Shown: positions 1-7,769, numbered from the stretch's first letter. The stretch is 9,741 bases of DNA from an uncultured Ruminococcus sp. (GCA_902765885.1 CACXBN010000345.1:1-9741), one strand, 5' to 3'. The notes: generated by a model not told the origin, from the sequence alone. A program made the numbers and translations.

Positions 1-1183
1 TCTTAAGAGCATGCATAAAGTCTTCAGTATCGATAGCTCCGTCTTCAGTATCGATAAGCTTTGATATCCATTCCAGCTTCTTGTCTATGTCTTCCTTGCT
101 CTTGTCCCCTGATTTGTATTTCCAGTGAGCAGCTATACCATATTCTGCAACCTGGTGCATTTCACGGGTCCTTATCTGAACTTCAAACGGAATACCGTCT
201 CTTCCGATTACCGTTGTATGGAGGGACTGATACATATTGGGTTTCGGCGTTGAAATATAATCCTTGAATCTTCCCGGAATACTCTTGAACAGTTCATGTA
301 TAATTCCGAGAACGGTATAACACTCGAGTTCTGTTCCCACTATGATTCTTATCGCATAAAAGTCATAGATTTCATCAAAACTTTTGTTTTGATTGAACAT
401 TTTACGATAAATGGAATAAACCGTCTTGACTCTTCCCTCAAGCTGGAAATCTATATTGTTTTCTCTCAGCTTTTCAGCCACAAAGGCCCTTGTCTTGTCA
501 ATAAAGTCCTTGTTTTGTCCGTATTTTTTCTCGATGCTCTCTGAAACTTCCTGATACCCGATGGGGTCAAGATATGAAAGAGCCAGATTTTCAAGCTCCT
601 GTTTCATTTTCTGCATGCCGAGACGGTGAGCAAGCGCCGCATATACATGCATGGTTTCCAGAGCAGTGAGCCTTCTCTTCTCGTCTTTCTTTACGCCGAG
701 AGTCCTCATGTTGTGAAGTCTGTCGCAGAGTTTTATGAAAATGACCCTTATGTCCTTGGACATGGCAAGAAGCATCTTACGGATGTTCTCCATGTTCGCT
801 TCTTCCTTGTCTTCGACATTTATGGGCTTCATTTTCGTAAGCCCTTCGACAAGCATTGCGACTTCTTCGCCGAAAAGTCTCTTTATCTCGTCTATGTTTG
901 TTCTGTCGGAGCAGTCTTCAATGACGTCATGCAAAAATGCCGCGCAGATTGAATCCGTGTCAAGACCGAGCCCGGTAACGATTTCCGCTACGGCGACAGG
1001 GTGGGTAATATACGGCTCACCGCTTACTCTTGTCTGGCCTTCGTGCAGCTTTTTGGCATACAGATATGCTTTTTTTATTTTATCTATGTCGTAGTTTTTT
1101 TCGCTGTTTTCAACCACAGCCAAAATTTTGGATATATCCTCGAACGACGTGTCTTCGGTTATAATAATATCATTTTCTTCCAT
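1..1183 (-). CDS. rel: Bifunctional (p)ppGpp synthetase/hydrolase Rel, N-terminal 394 residues (gene continues past the left edge)
   Basis: Makes and degrades the stringent-response alarmone (p)ppGpp in the cytoplasm. I translated it by hand from ATG at 1183. The HD hydrolase domain comes first: R52, H61 in YITHPV, HDVIED at 85-90, and CDRLHNMRTL at 153-162 with N158 and T161. The synthetase domain follows: GRVKTVYSIYRKM at 250-262, D274, KPNMYQSLHTTV at 314-325, E334 in EVQIRT, and EYGIAAHW at 347-354. Residues 305-308 read RFKD, the RXKD form typical of bifunctional Rel/SpoT rather than the EXDD of synthetase-only RelA. The hydrolase residues are intact, so both activities are expected. The TGS, helical and ACT regions lie outside the window. 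The start overlaps the end of recJ by 14 bp in another frame and has no clear Shine-Dalgarno, so it is probably coupled to recJ translation. A short DNA repeat lies at the C-terminal end of the visible part. Confidence 0.95.
   Translation of the reverse strand, partial: MEENDIIITEDTSFEDISKILAVVENSEKNYDIDKIKKAYLYAKKLHEGQTRVSGEPYITHPVAVAEIVTGLGLDTDSICAAFLHDVIEDCSDRTNIDEIKRLFGEEVAMLVEGLTKMKPINVEDKEEANMENIRKMLLAMSKDIRVIFIKLCDRLHNMRTLGVKKDEKRRLTALETMHVYAALAHRLGMQKMKQELENLALSYLDPIGYQEVSESIEKKYGQNKDFIDKTRAFVAEKLRENNIDFQLEGRVKTVYSIYRKMFNQNKSFDEIYDFYAIRIIVGTELECYTVLGIIHELFKSIPGRFKDYISTPKPNMYQSLHTTVIGRDGIPFEVQIRTREMHQVAEYGIAAHWKYKSGDKSKEDIDKKLEWISKLIDTEDGAIDTEDFMHALK
20..56. repeat. 16-bp direct repeat inside rel, 21 bp apart
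   Basis: The string gtcttcagtatcgata occurs at 20-35 and again at 41-56. The 21-bp offset keeps the reading frame, so on the minus strand Rel reads IDTEDGAIDTED at about residues 377-388. The repeat lies just after the synthetase domain, in the linker toward the TGS domain. It is too short and exact to be a mobile element and looks like a local duplication or copy event. Confidence 0.85.
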
Positions 1184-3356
1184 GCTCGGTACCGGAATAA
1201 TTCTCTAATAATCTTGAATATAATTTTGATTTCTCCAGCGCTGTTTTTTCACTGCCGTGAAGCATCTGAACTGAGAATTCATTCGATTCCTTTCCTTCGC
1301 TTTTGCATTTGATAAAGCACAGCTCGTTGAATATTTTTATGATATGTCTGAGTTTGACGTTTCCGACATTGCACCCCTGTCCGGCAAGCGTTTTTTCGAG
1401 CGATCTGATCGTGAATGATTCAGTTTCGTCGACACATCCCGCCAGTACTCTTTTCAGCGCCGTGTAGACTGCTATAAAATCATTTCTTTCAGGAACGTAT
1501 ACTCTGAATCCCGGATTTTTATCGGTGTATAGACCTTTTTCCATTGCCGATGAAATATCCGCGTTGTTTTTCTCCGCTTCATACAGTTCGTCCGTTAGAC
1601 GGATATCCCTGATGACCGCCTGAGCGCTTCTTAATCCCAGAAACTCATTTACATCGAGAGTAAACATCATATCCACTCGGTCTCCGGCATAAATGTCCGC
1701 TTCCGGAAGCCTCTTTCTGAAATACATTCCGGTTATGCTGTTGCCTCCCCCGTTCAGAGAATACCTGATGTGTCTTCCGTCGCCAACTGCAGTGGCATTC
1801 GTGACTTCCATGTCTCTCACAAGGAACAGAGGAACGGGGTTTGACGTGCCGAACGGCTCAAGAAGTCCTACCTCTTCAGCCTGACCCAGGTTCAGATCGG
1901 ACGGATACAGCTCACATTCTGCTTCGAGTGAAGTGTCTGTTAACTCGCCGGTCAGTTTTTTTCTGGCTATCTCGTTGATTCTTTCGGTGAATTCTGCCAG
2001 TTTGTCCCTGTCTATGGTGAGTCCTGCTGCAAGTTCGTGCCCTCCGTATTTGATCAGCAGATCGGAACATTCACCCAGTGTTTCCGCAAGATTTAGCCCC
2101 CTGACGCTTCTGCCTGAACCTTTTCCGGTTTTGCCGTCCTCGGATCCCGAGAATGATATCAGAATCGCCGGACAATTGTACCTTTCGGTTATCCTGGATG
2201 CGACTATTCCTATTATTCCATGATGCCAGCTGTCGTCATCAAGGACTATAACGGGATTTTTCTTTATGTCATAAAACCTGTTTATCTTGGCAAACGCCTC
2301 TTCTGTTATCCTGTTCTCCTCATCCTGCCTTTCACGGTTGATCTCGCATACTTCTTTTGCAAGCTTCATTGCATCATCCATATTGTCTGACAGCAAAAGC
2401 TCGACCGCTATCGAGGCTTCTCTTATGCGGCCAGCCGCATTGAGTCTCGGTGCGAGAGAAAAACCAATGAATGTGGCACTGATATTCTTTCTTGTTCCCT
2501 TTCCTTCAGCCTGGATGACTTTCATTAATGCAGAAATGCCCGGTCTCTCGGTAGTGTTGAGAAGATCCAGTCCATAGCTCACGATAAGCCTGTTTTCATC
2601 AAGCACGGGCATGATGTCGGATATAGTGCCTATCGCCACAAGATCACAGTATTCATGTGCGACTCTGCTCACGCAGTCAAAGAACGTATCTTCCGGGTTC
2701 ATCTTGACCTCAATGGCACAGATCAGCTTGAAGGCAACGCCTACACCTGCCAGTTCCTTAAAAGGATATGAACAGTCCGGCCTTTTCGGATTTATGACTG
2801 CTTCCGCATCCGGAAGCTCGGTTAAGCATTCGTGATGGTCCGTTATAACAGCCTTAAGGCCTATCGATTTTGCGATTTCGATTTCATTATATGCAGTAAC
2901 TCCGGTATCGACGGTTATCATGAGATCATAACCATCCTCCCGCAGCTTCCTTACGGCCTGCGCTGAGACTCCGTAACCGTCTCCGCTTCTGCTCGGGATA
3001 AAATAGCCTACGTCTGCCCCCTTGCTTTTCAGATAAGAATACAGCACACACACGGAGGTGACCCCGTCGACGTCATAGTCTCCGTATATAACTATTTTTT
3101 CTTTCTTTGAAACGGAGTCGATTATGGTTTCGGCCCCTTTATCCATATCTTTCATAAGAAGAGAATCATAAAAATTCTCCTCTCCCTTTTCAAGGTATAT
3201 TTTTGCTTTGTCTGCGTTAGTGCAGCCGCGGTTTATAAGAAGTTGAGCCGTAGGCAGTCTGAGACTGAGTGCACCGGCTATTCTGTTTACATCCGGATCA
3301 TTCTGGAGTTGTTCTCTTGATACTCCAGACACCCATTTTTTCCTCTCTTTTGACAT
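1170..3356 (-). CDS. recJ: Single-stranded-DNA-specific 5'-3' exonuclease RecJ
   Basis: RecJ degrades single-stranded DNA from the 5' end in recombination, RecF-type gap repair and mismatch repair; it acts in the cytoplasm and needs Mn2+ or Mg2+. The DHH metal motifs are all visible: DYDVDG at 93-98, DTG at 150-152, DHH at 173-175, and D247 in ISDIMP. PRLNAAGRI follows at 303-311. The DHHA1 part has WHHGIIGIVASR at 377-388, GSGRS at 413-417 and GGHELAAG at 438-445. An OB-like domain holds LLEPFGTSNPVPLF. At 728 residues it exceeds E. coli RecJ (about 577); the extra 130 or so C-terminal residues resemble the longer RecJ form of Firmicutes. ATG at 3356 is preceded by AGAGG about 8 nt upstream. 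The stop overlaps the rel start. The complete RecJ core and OB domain argue against a GdpP-type c-di-AMP phosphodiesterase. Confidence 0.95.
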   Translation of the reverse strand: MSKERKKWVSGVSREQLQNDPDVNRIAGALSLRLPTAQLLINRGCTNADKAKIYLEKGEENFYDSLLMKDMDKGAETIIDSVSKKEKIVIYGDYDVDGVTSVCVLYSYLKSKGADVGYFIPSRSGDGYGVSAQAVRKLREDGYDLMITVDTGVTAYNEIEIAKSIGLKAVITDHHECLTELPDAEAVINPKRPDCSYPFKELAGVGVAFKLICAIEVKMNPEDTFFDCVSRVAHEYCDLVAIGTISDIMPVLDENRLIVSYGLDLLNTTERPGISALMKVIQAEGKGTRKNISATFIGFSLAPRLNAAGRIREASIAVELLLSDNMDDAMKLAKEVCEINRERQDEENRITEEAFAKINRFYDIKKNPVIVLDDDSWHHGIIGIVASRITERYNCPAILISFSGSEDGKTGKGSGRSVRGLNLAETLGECSDLLIKYGGHELAAGLTIDRDKLAEFTERINEIARKKLTGELTDTSLEAECELYPSDLNLGQAEEVGLLEPFGTSNPVPLFLVRDMEVTNATAVGDGRHIRYSLNGGGNSITGMYFRKRLPEADIYAGDRVDMMFTLDVNEFLGLRSAQAVIRDIRLTDELYEAEKNNADISSAMEKGLYTDKNPGFRVYVPERNDFIAVYTALKRVLAGCVDETESFTIRSLEKTLAGQGCNVGNVKLRHIIKIFNELCFIKCKSEGKESNEFSVQMLHGSEKTALEKSKLYSRLLENYSGTEHGRK

Positions 3357-3379
3357 CTTACGCCTCTGTTATAAATAAT

Positions 3380-3844
3380 TTACTCTGATTCGCCGTTATC
3401 TCCGCCCGAAGAAATTATCTCCGTGACATGAATGACTGGCTGTTTTTTTTCGACTTTTCTGTCAACTATTGCTATTATTCCAAATGCAAGCAAAAATCCG
3501 ACAGCTGCAGAGCCTATCGCAATTCCGGGATTTTTCGTTAAAGCGTGTACTATTCCGTACACGAGTCCGCAGACGATGATGGGGAAAATAAAGACCAGTG
3601 CCGCATACCCCAGCACTTTACCGTCCTTGGCTTCAACTTCCACTCTGTCTCCGGCTTTCGCCCCTATATCATTAACTGCTTTCGCTCTCGCCTTATCGTT
3701 TTTTGTGCCTATAAGGCCGTATATTTCGCAATGTCCTCCGCATTCAGAACTGTTTTTTTCGCATCCGGAACACATTGAAGATCGTTTTGTTTCAACTACG
3801 GCAATATTGCCGTCGGTTTCCAGAACAGTAGCTTCCTGTTTCAT
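3380..3844 (-). CDS. RseC/MucC-family (SoxR-reducing system) small membrane protein
   Basis: The 154-residue protein has the RseC plan. A cytoplasmic N-terminal segment carries four cysteines, C25-x2-C28-x6-C35-x3-C39, and two transmembrane helices lie at about 78-102 and 106-127. Between them and the Cys cluster is a short beta-rich stretch, GDRVEVEAKDGK. In E. coli RseC is linked to reduction of the SoxR iron-sulfur cluster, and in anaerobes relatives often sit near Rnf genes; neither partner is visible here. The Cys set could bind a metal or iron-sulfur cluster, which is inference. ATG at 3844 is preceded by AGAGGA, and this site overlaps the TAG stop of the FAD gene, so the two are probably translated together. 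The gap to recJ is 23 bp. Family assignment rests on the motif layout and is fairly firm; the role here is unknown. Confidence 0.8.
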   Translation of the reverse strand: MKQEATVLETDGNIAVVETKRSSMCSGCEKNSSECGGHCEIYGLIGTKNDKARAKAVNDIGAKAGDRVEVEAKDGKVLGYAALVFIFPIIVCGLVYGIVHALTKNPGIAIGSAAVGFLLAFGIIAIVDRKVEKKQPVIHVTEIISSGGDNGESE

Positions 3845-3854
3845 GTTATTTCCT

Positions 3855-5432
3855 CTATAAAATAGGTGAATACTTCTCCATAATCTTAAGCGCCACCCTT
3901 ATGCCGTCGACTGCTGCACTGACTATTCCGCCGGCATAGCCTGCTCCTTCGCCGCACGGGTAAACGCCATCCATTCCCGGAGCTTCATAATCCTCATTTC
4001 TGATTATTCTTACAGGCGACGAAGTCCTTGTTTCAACACCGGTAAGCGGGATATACCCGCTGTCAAAACCTTTGATTTTCTTTCCGAAATCGTGGATCCC
4101 TTCCTTAAGCATGCTTATTATATACGGAGGGAAAACAGACGAAAGATCAGCGCATCTGACATTTCCGTCCATATATGTCGGCACGACCCTTGAATACTCG
4201 CTTCCTCTATTTCCTGAAAGAAGATCGCCTACGGTCTGATACGGGGCTGCATAGTTGCCCCCTCCTACCGCAAATGCTCTTTTTTCTATATTTTTCTGGT
4301 ATTCGATGGCTCTCTCCGGTGATGAACCGTAGTCTTCGGGATTGACCGATACGCAAAGAGCGGAATTCGCATTTATGCCGTCTCTGGCTCTTCTGCTCAT
4401 TCCGTTGGTGACAATCTCTCCCATGTCGCTCGATGACGGAACGACATACCCTCCGGGACACATGCAGAAAGAATAGCATCCCCTTGCGCCGTTCCTGTGC
4501 GACAGCTGGTATTCCGCATGGCCAAGCTGCGGATCACCCGCAAAAACTCCGTACATCGCTCTGTCTATGTCTTCCTGAAGATGTTCTATTCTCACGCCGA
4601 CCGAAAAAGGTTTTGGCTCAATCATGTACGAGCTTTCAAGAAGTTCTGCATATGTGTCCCTTGCGCTGTGCCCTATTGCCAGTACAAGAGCATCATATCC
4701 CATCTCATTTCCGTTTGCACTCAGTCTGTGATTACGGATATTCGATGCCCTGCAGTTATATATGATGTCACCGCCAAGTTCTCTTATTCTTCTGTCGGCA
4801 TTTTTCACGACGTCCCTGAGAACATCGGTCCCGACATGGGGCTTTGCCTTGTACACTATGTCATCAGGCGCTCCGAGAGAATGAAGCACCTTCAGGACAT
4901 AGGATGCTTTCGTATCATTGATTCTTGTGGTCAGCTTTCCATCCGAAAAAGTACCCGCGCCGCCTGCTCCGAACTGAATATTGGTCTCGGTATCGAGAAT
5001 GCCGTTATTTATGAAATCGTCTACTCTGCGGACTCTTGTTTCGACATCCGCTCCGCGTTCAAGAATAACGGGTGAGTAGCCGTTTTCGGAAAGAATAAGG
5101 CCCGCAAACATTCCCGCAGGTCCGAACCCTACTATGACAGGGCGGTGAACCAGCTTTTTCTGACCTTTATTTACTTTTATTTCTTCTTCCGAATACATCT
5201 TCACAGGCAAGTCCGCCGGTATTTTTTCCAGGCTTCCCACCTCGGCTGTCACGGAATAAACAAAAGTTATCCCTTTTCTGGCATCGATTGATTTTTTAGA
5301 GATCTGAAGGTTTTCAGGATCTGCCCTCAGTCTTTTCCTTATCAGTCTTCCTGCTTCCTGCAGGGCTATCTCATCGGGACTGCCGTTTTCAAATGAGTAT
5401 TTGACCTTTATGTCACTTAAAAGAATGCGCAT
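3855..5432 (-). CDS. FAD-dependent oxidoreductase of the COG2509 type
   Basis: A soluble flavoprotein of 525 residues with no known substrate. The first 95 residues are a small N-terminal domain. A Rossmann FAD-binding motif GFGPAG lies at 102-107, followed by the acidic end of beta-2, ILERG, at 123-127. The family signature FGAGGAGTFSDGKL spans 154-167. A Cys-rich segment GCYSFCMCPGGYVVP at 318-332 carries C319, C323 and C325. FAD-contact motifs recur near the end: GVETRTSSPVRI at 465-476 and CGEGAGYAGG at 493-502. These match the broadly conserved uncharacterised FAD-dependent dehydrogenase family. From memory, members often follow cdaA-cdaR in Clostridia. The ATG at 5432 lies 7 bp past the cdaR stop and has no recognisable Shine-Dalgarno, so translation is probably coupled to cdaR. 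Annotations such as glutamate synthase-like or pyridine nucleotide-disulfide oxidoreductase are looser names for similar folds. Confidence 0.88.
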   Translation of the reverse strand: MRILLSDIKVKYSFENGSPDEIALQEAGRLIRKRLRADPENLQISKKSIDARKGITFVYSVTAEVGSLEKIPADLPVKMYSEEEIKVNKGQKKLVHRPVIVGFGPAGMFAGLILSENGYSPVILERGADVETRVRRVDDFINNGILDTETNIQFGAGGAGTFSDGKLTTRINDTKASYVLKVLHSLGAPDDIVYKAKPHVGTDVLRDVVKNADRRIRELGGDIIYNCRASNIRNHRLSANGNEMGYDALVLAIGHSARDTYAELLESSYMIEPKPFSVGVRIEHLQEDIDRAMYGVFAGDPQLGHAEYQLSHRNGARGCYSFCMCPGGYVVPSSSDMGEIVTNGMSRRARDGINANSALCVSVNPEDYGSSPERAIEYQKNIEKRAFAVGGGNYAAPYQTVGDLLSGNRGSEYSRVVPTYMDGNVRCADLSSVFPPYIISMLKEGIHDFGKKIKGFDSGYIPLTGVETRTSSPVRIIRNEDYEAPGMDGVYPCGEGAGYAGGIVSAAVDGIRVALKIMEKYSPIL

Positions 5433-5439
5433 TTCGAAT

Positions 5440-6723
5440 TCAGCTGCCCGGTTCTGTAAATGTTACCGGAATGTTATATGATCCAACTTCTATGATCTGA
5501 CCGGAAAAATCAGAGTTGATTTCTATTGTCCCGGTGACCATGACCGTCCCCTTGTTGTTTCCGAAATACGGGCTCAAGTCGAGAACGATGTTAATGTCGC
5601 TTGCACTCAGCGCTGCGAGTGCATCCATCGACCCCATAAGGGTAACCGTGACGGGATCTTTGGAATACGAATATTTCACTCCCGGGTTCGCTCCGACATC
5701 CCTGATGTTTTCTTCAAACACGGTTATCTTTCTTGTCCTTATTGAGTTATCGATTATGGCAGTCACCTGTGCTGAAGTGGTCGACACGGAAACGTTATCC
5801 ACGAATCTGAGCTGGACGCTCTTGTCGCATCTGTTACCGCTGAAATCCAGTTTTTCGTCTATTTCAAGAGATTCAACCAGATTTCCCTTGTTTATAATAT
5901 CCGCGTCTCCGGTGATGTCCACCGAGCCAGGAGATATGATGACTTCCGTATTGTCATATCCCAGGAAACCGTATTTGAAGTATGCATCAAGAGGCACTGT
6001 AACCGTTTTGTTTATCGGTATAGTAAGGGTGACCTCTTTTGGGTAGTAATCAAGATACGGACTTTCTATCACATTGTCATTTGCATCGAGAAGCGTTATC
6101 GTCTGGGTGATGGTAGTTGTCCTTGATATGCCGGACATGTCTATGTCCACAACCGCTTTTTCGATTCTGTTCAAAACGGTTCCGGCACCTGTTACCGTTA
6201 CTTTTTCAAAAGGCCATTCGATCGTTCCCACAAAAGCACCGTCGGACAGGTTCGTGTTGTTTCTTCTTTCCGACAGGCTTACGGTTTTTTGACTGGACTC
6301 ATCAAAATACACCGTAATGTAAACCGAATCGCCTCCTATTATTTTGCATCCCGAAGGAACGTTTATGGACGCTTTTATGGCATGGCTGTCAGCCGTCATC
6401 TCCGTCTTGCTCACATCGGCCGTAACTACTATATCGGAAGGAGTCACCTTAGAAAGAATGCTCTTCTTTCCTGCCAGTTTTACGTCTATCACGGTACCGT
6501 AGCCGCTGTACACTGCAAGATCATACTGGTCAAGGGCTTCTGTCTTGATGAGGTTGACAGGTATATTGCGGAATGTTTCCTCATATTCCGGACTTTCAAC
6601 CATCATTACATATATCCAAAGTCCGAAGGCTATGATAACGCAAAGAATTTTTGCCACATTCTGAATGATCTTGTTCTTTCTGTTTTCAGAACTATTCAGC
6701 TTTTGATTCATTTCTTCTGCCAT
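5440..6723 (-). CDS. cdaR: CdaR (YbbR-domain protein), membrane regulator of the diadenylate cyclase
   Basis: CdaR proteins anchor in the membrane, expose YbbR repeats outside the cell and modulate the cyclase CdaA by direct contact. This 427-residue protein has a short basic cytoplasmic N-terminus, one transmembrane helix at about 24-42 (core ILCVIIAFGLWIYVMM), then an all-beta extracellular part. Four YbbR-type repeats can be made out at roughly 52-140, 145-235, 239-325 and 331-424. Recurrent core strings are VTVTGAGTVLNRI, VDITGDADIINKG and VTLMGSMDALAAL, each followed by a V/I-x-LD or IDMSG-like strand. Four repeats is more than some relatives have. The gene starts 16 bp past the cdaA stop with a strong AAAGGAGG. 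Pairing with cdaA is the conserved arrangement in Firmicutes and makes the assignment firm. Confidence 0.92.
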   Translation of the reverse strand: MAEEMNQKLNSSENRKNKIIQNVAKILCVIIAFGLWIYVMMVESPEYEETFRNIPVNLIKTEALDQYDLAVYSGYGTVIDVKLAGKKSILSKVTPSDIVVTADVSKTEMTADSHAIKASINVPSGCKIIGGDSVYITVYFDESSQKTVSLSERRNNTNLSDGAFVGTIEWPFEKVTVTGAGTVLNRIEKAVVDIDMSGISRTTTITQTITLLDANDNVIESPYLDYYPKEVTLTIPINKTVTVPLDAYFKYGFLGYDNTEVIISPGSVDITGDADIINKGNLVESLEIDEKLDFSGNRCDKSVQLRFVDNVSVSTTSAQVTAIIDNSIRTRKITVFEENIRDVGANPGVKYSYSKDPVTVTLMGSMDALAALSASDINIVLDLSPYFGNNKGTVMVTGTIEINSDFSGQIIEVGSYNIPVTFTEPGS

Positions 6724-6732
6724 TTATCCCAG

Positions 6733-6740
6733 CCTCCTTT
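6733..6740 (-). promoter_or_regulatory. Ribosome binding site of cdaR
   Basis: On the minus strand AAAGGAGG lies 9 nt before the cdaR ATG. Its first A is the last base of the cdaA TGA stop, so ribosomes finishing cdaA end directly on it. It is the strongest Shine-Dalgarno in the window. Confidence 0.85.
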
Positions 6741-7639
6741 CACTCACCTTTTTCTTCGTCTGATTTCTTTTCTTTGCGTGAGAAAAATCTTTTTATCCTC
6801 TGAGCAACAGTAAGCTTTTCGGCTTCTCCGCTTTCAGAACTCAGCTCCTTCATAAGGAATGATTTCAGAGTTTCCTCCCTGTATCCCCTCACCAGTCTTC
6901 CTTCCACGGCAGTGGATACGATCCCTGTCTCCTCGGATACGATTATAACGACCGCATCACTGTTTTCGCTCATTCCGATTCCGGCACGGTGTCTTGTTCC
7001 AAGATCCTTGATTATGTCCGGATTGCTTGAAAGAGGGAGGAAACATCCGGCGGCATGCAGCCTTCCGTTCCTGATTATAAGCGCACCGTCATGCATCGGC
7101 GCTTTATTAAAAAATATATTTCTTATCATCGCAGATGTTGGGGTTGCATCTATAACGGTTCCCGTCAGGATCATGTCTCCCAGTTTGGTCTCTCTCTCAA
7201 AAACTATGAGAGCTCCTGTTTTGGTGGAAGCGAGGTCAGATACAGCAGAGGTCACCTCATCTATCATGGCTTCGACTCCCATATGCTTTGTGTCGCCTAT
7301 GCTCTTTATCCCCTTAAGCGGAACAGCCCCCATTTTTTCAAGAGCAGATCGGAGTTCCGGCTGGAACAGTATAACCAGAATCACTATTCCTACCTGGAAA
7401 AGACTCTGCAGCAGATATGACAGAAGATACATGTCCAGCAGTTCACTGAGTGCTCTCATGACAAGGAGCAGGACAACGCCCAAAGCAAGCTTTCCGGCTC
7501 TCCTGTCACGTATAAATTTGTACAGCAGATAAAGAATCACTGCCACGCAGACTATATCCAGAACATCAAAGAATGTTATCCTTTTGATGATGTTCAGGAC
7601 GTCCGTCATAAAATCTGAGAATGCAGATAAAACTACCAT
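6740..7639 (-). CDS. cdaA: Diadenylate cyclase CdaA (c-di-AMP synthase)
   Basis: Joins two ATP into cyclic di-AMP, which controls potassium and osmolyte transport and cell-wall balance. With the start at 7639 the protein has 299 residues, slightly above the usual 270 or so. The N-terminus carries three membrane helices at about 25-43, 50-66 and 72-92, followed by FQPELRSALEKMG, a hallmark of CdaA. The DAC domain has HDGALII (DGA at 184-186) and GTRHRAG (RHR at 216-218), the two catalytic motifs. A charged tail, KRFFSRKEKKSDEEKGE, ends the protein. The frame is open to GTG at 7669, but ATG at 7639 has AGAGGAG 6 nt upstream and GTG has nothing comparable, so I take the ATG. It is the first gene of the leftward operon, with a good promoter about 70 bp upstream. 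Confidence 0.96.
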   Translation of the reverse strand: MVVLSAFSDFMTDVLNIIKRITFFDVLDIVCVAVILYLLYKFIRDRRAGKLALGVVLLLVMRALSELLDMYLLSYLLQSLFQVGIVILVILFQPELRSALEKMGAVPLKGIKSIGDTKHMGVEAMIDEVTSAVSDLASTKTGALIVFERETKLGDMILTGTVIDATPTSAMIRNIFFNKAPMHDGALIIRNGRLHAAGCFLPLSSNPDIIKDLGTRHRAGIGMSENSDAVVIIVSEETGIVSTAVEGRLVRGYREETLKSFLMKELSSESGEAEKLTVAQRIKRFFSRKEKKSDEEKGE

Positions 7640-7645
7640 CGGACA

Positions 7646-7652
7646 CTCCTCT
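7646..7652 (-). promoter_or_regulatory. Ribosome binding site deciding the cdaA start
   Basis: AGAGGAG on the minus strand, 6 nt before ATG at 7639. It lies inside the alternative ORF extension to GTG 7669 and so argues for the shorter protein. Confidence 0.8.
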
Positions 7653-7707
7653 GAACTGATTTTTCTCACGATCGTTTATTTAAAGTGAATATAATTACTC
7701 ATTTTTA

Positions 7708-7737
7708 ATTATACCACAATAGCATGCCTCTTTGCAA
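7708..7737 (-). promoter_or_regulatory. Predicted sigma-A promoter of the cdaA-to-rel operon
   Basis: On the minus strand TTGCAA (7737-7732) is followed by an 18-bp spacer and a perfect TATAAT (7713-7708). The -10 is preceded by TGG, an extended -10 (TGn), which can compensate for the imperfect -35. A start near 7701 would give a leader of about 62 nt before the cdaA ATG. The -35 hexamer is self-complementary and is also the -35 of the opposing promoter. Confidence 0.75.
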
Positions 7738-7760
7738 TTCTGCAGACATATAAATATACT
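7732..7760 (+). promoter_or_regulatory. Predicted sigma-A promoter of the lipoprotein-serpin operon
   Basis: TTGCAA (7732-7737), a 17-bp spacer and TATACT (7755-7760). The -10 matches the consensus at five of six positions and the -35 at four of six. A start near 7767 would leave a leader of about 128 nt. I see no better -35/-10 pair closer to the lipoprotein start. Confidence 0.55.
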
Positions 7761-7769
7761 TAAAATGAC

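Noticed and set aside
921..930. Perfect palindrome ATGACGTCAT
   Set aside because: It encodes part of the invariant HDVIED motif of Rel, so coding constraint and chance explain it.
1170..3356. The DHH-DHHA1 protein as a c-di-AMP phosphodiesterase (GdpP-like), suggested by nearby cdaA
   Set aside because: It has the full RecJ motif set, an OB domain and a long C-terminus, and lacks the membrane, PAS and GGDEF parts of GdpP.
4497..5075. 192-codon plus-strand open frame
   Set aside because: It lies wholly antisense to the FAD gene, has no ribosome binding site and encodes nothing recognisable.
6912..7532. 206-codon plus-strand open frame
   Set aside because: It is the complement of the conserved cdaA catalytic and membrane region; cdaA is certain and this is its shadow.
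7640..7669. GTG start at 7669 giving cdaA ten extra residues
   Set aside because: The clear AGAGGAG site sits 6 nt before the ATG at 7639 and inside the extension; the GTG has no comparable site.
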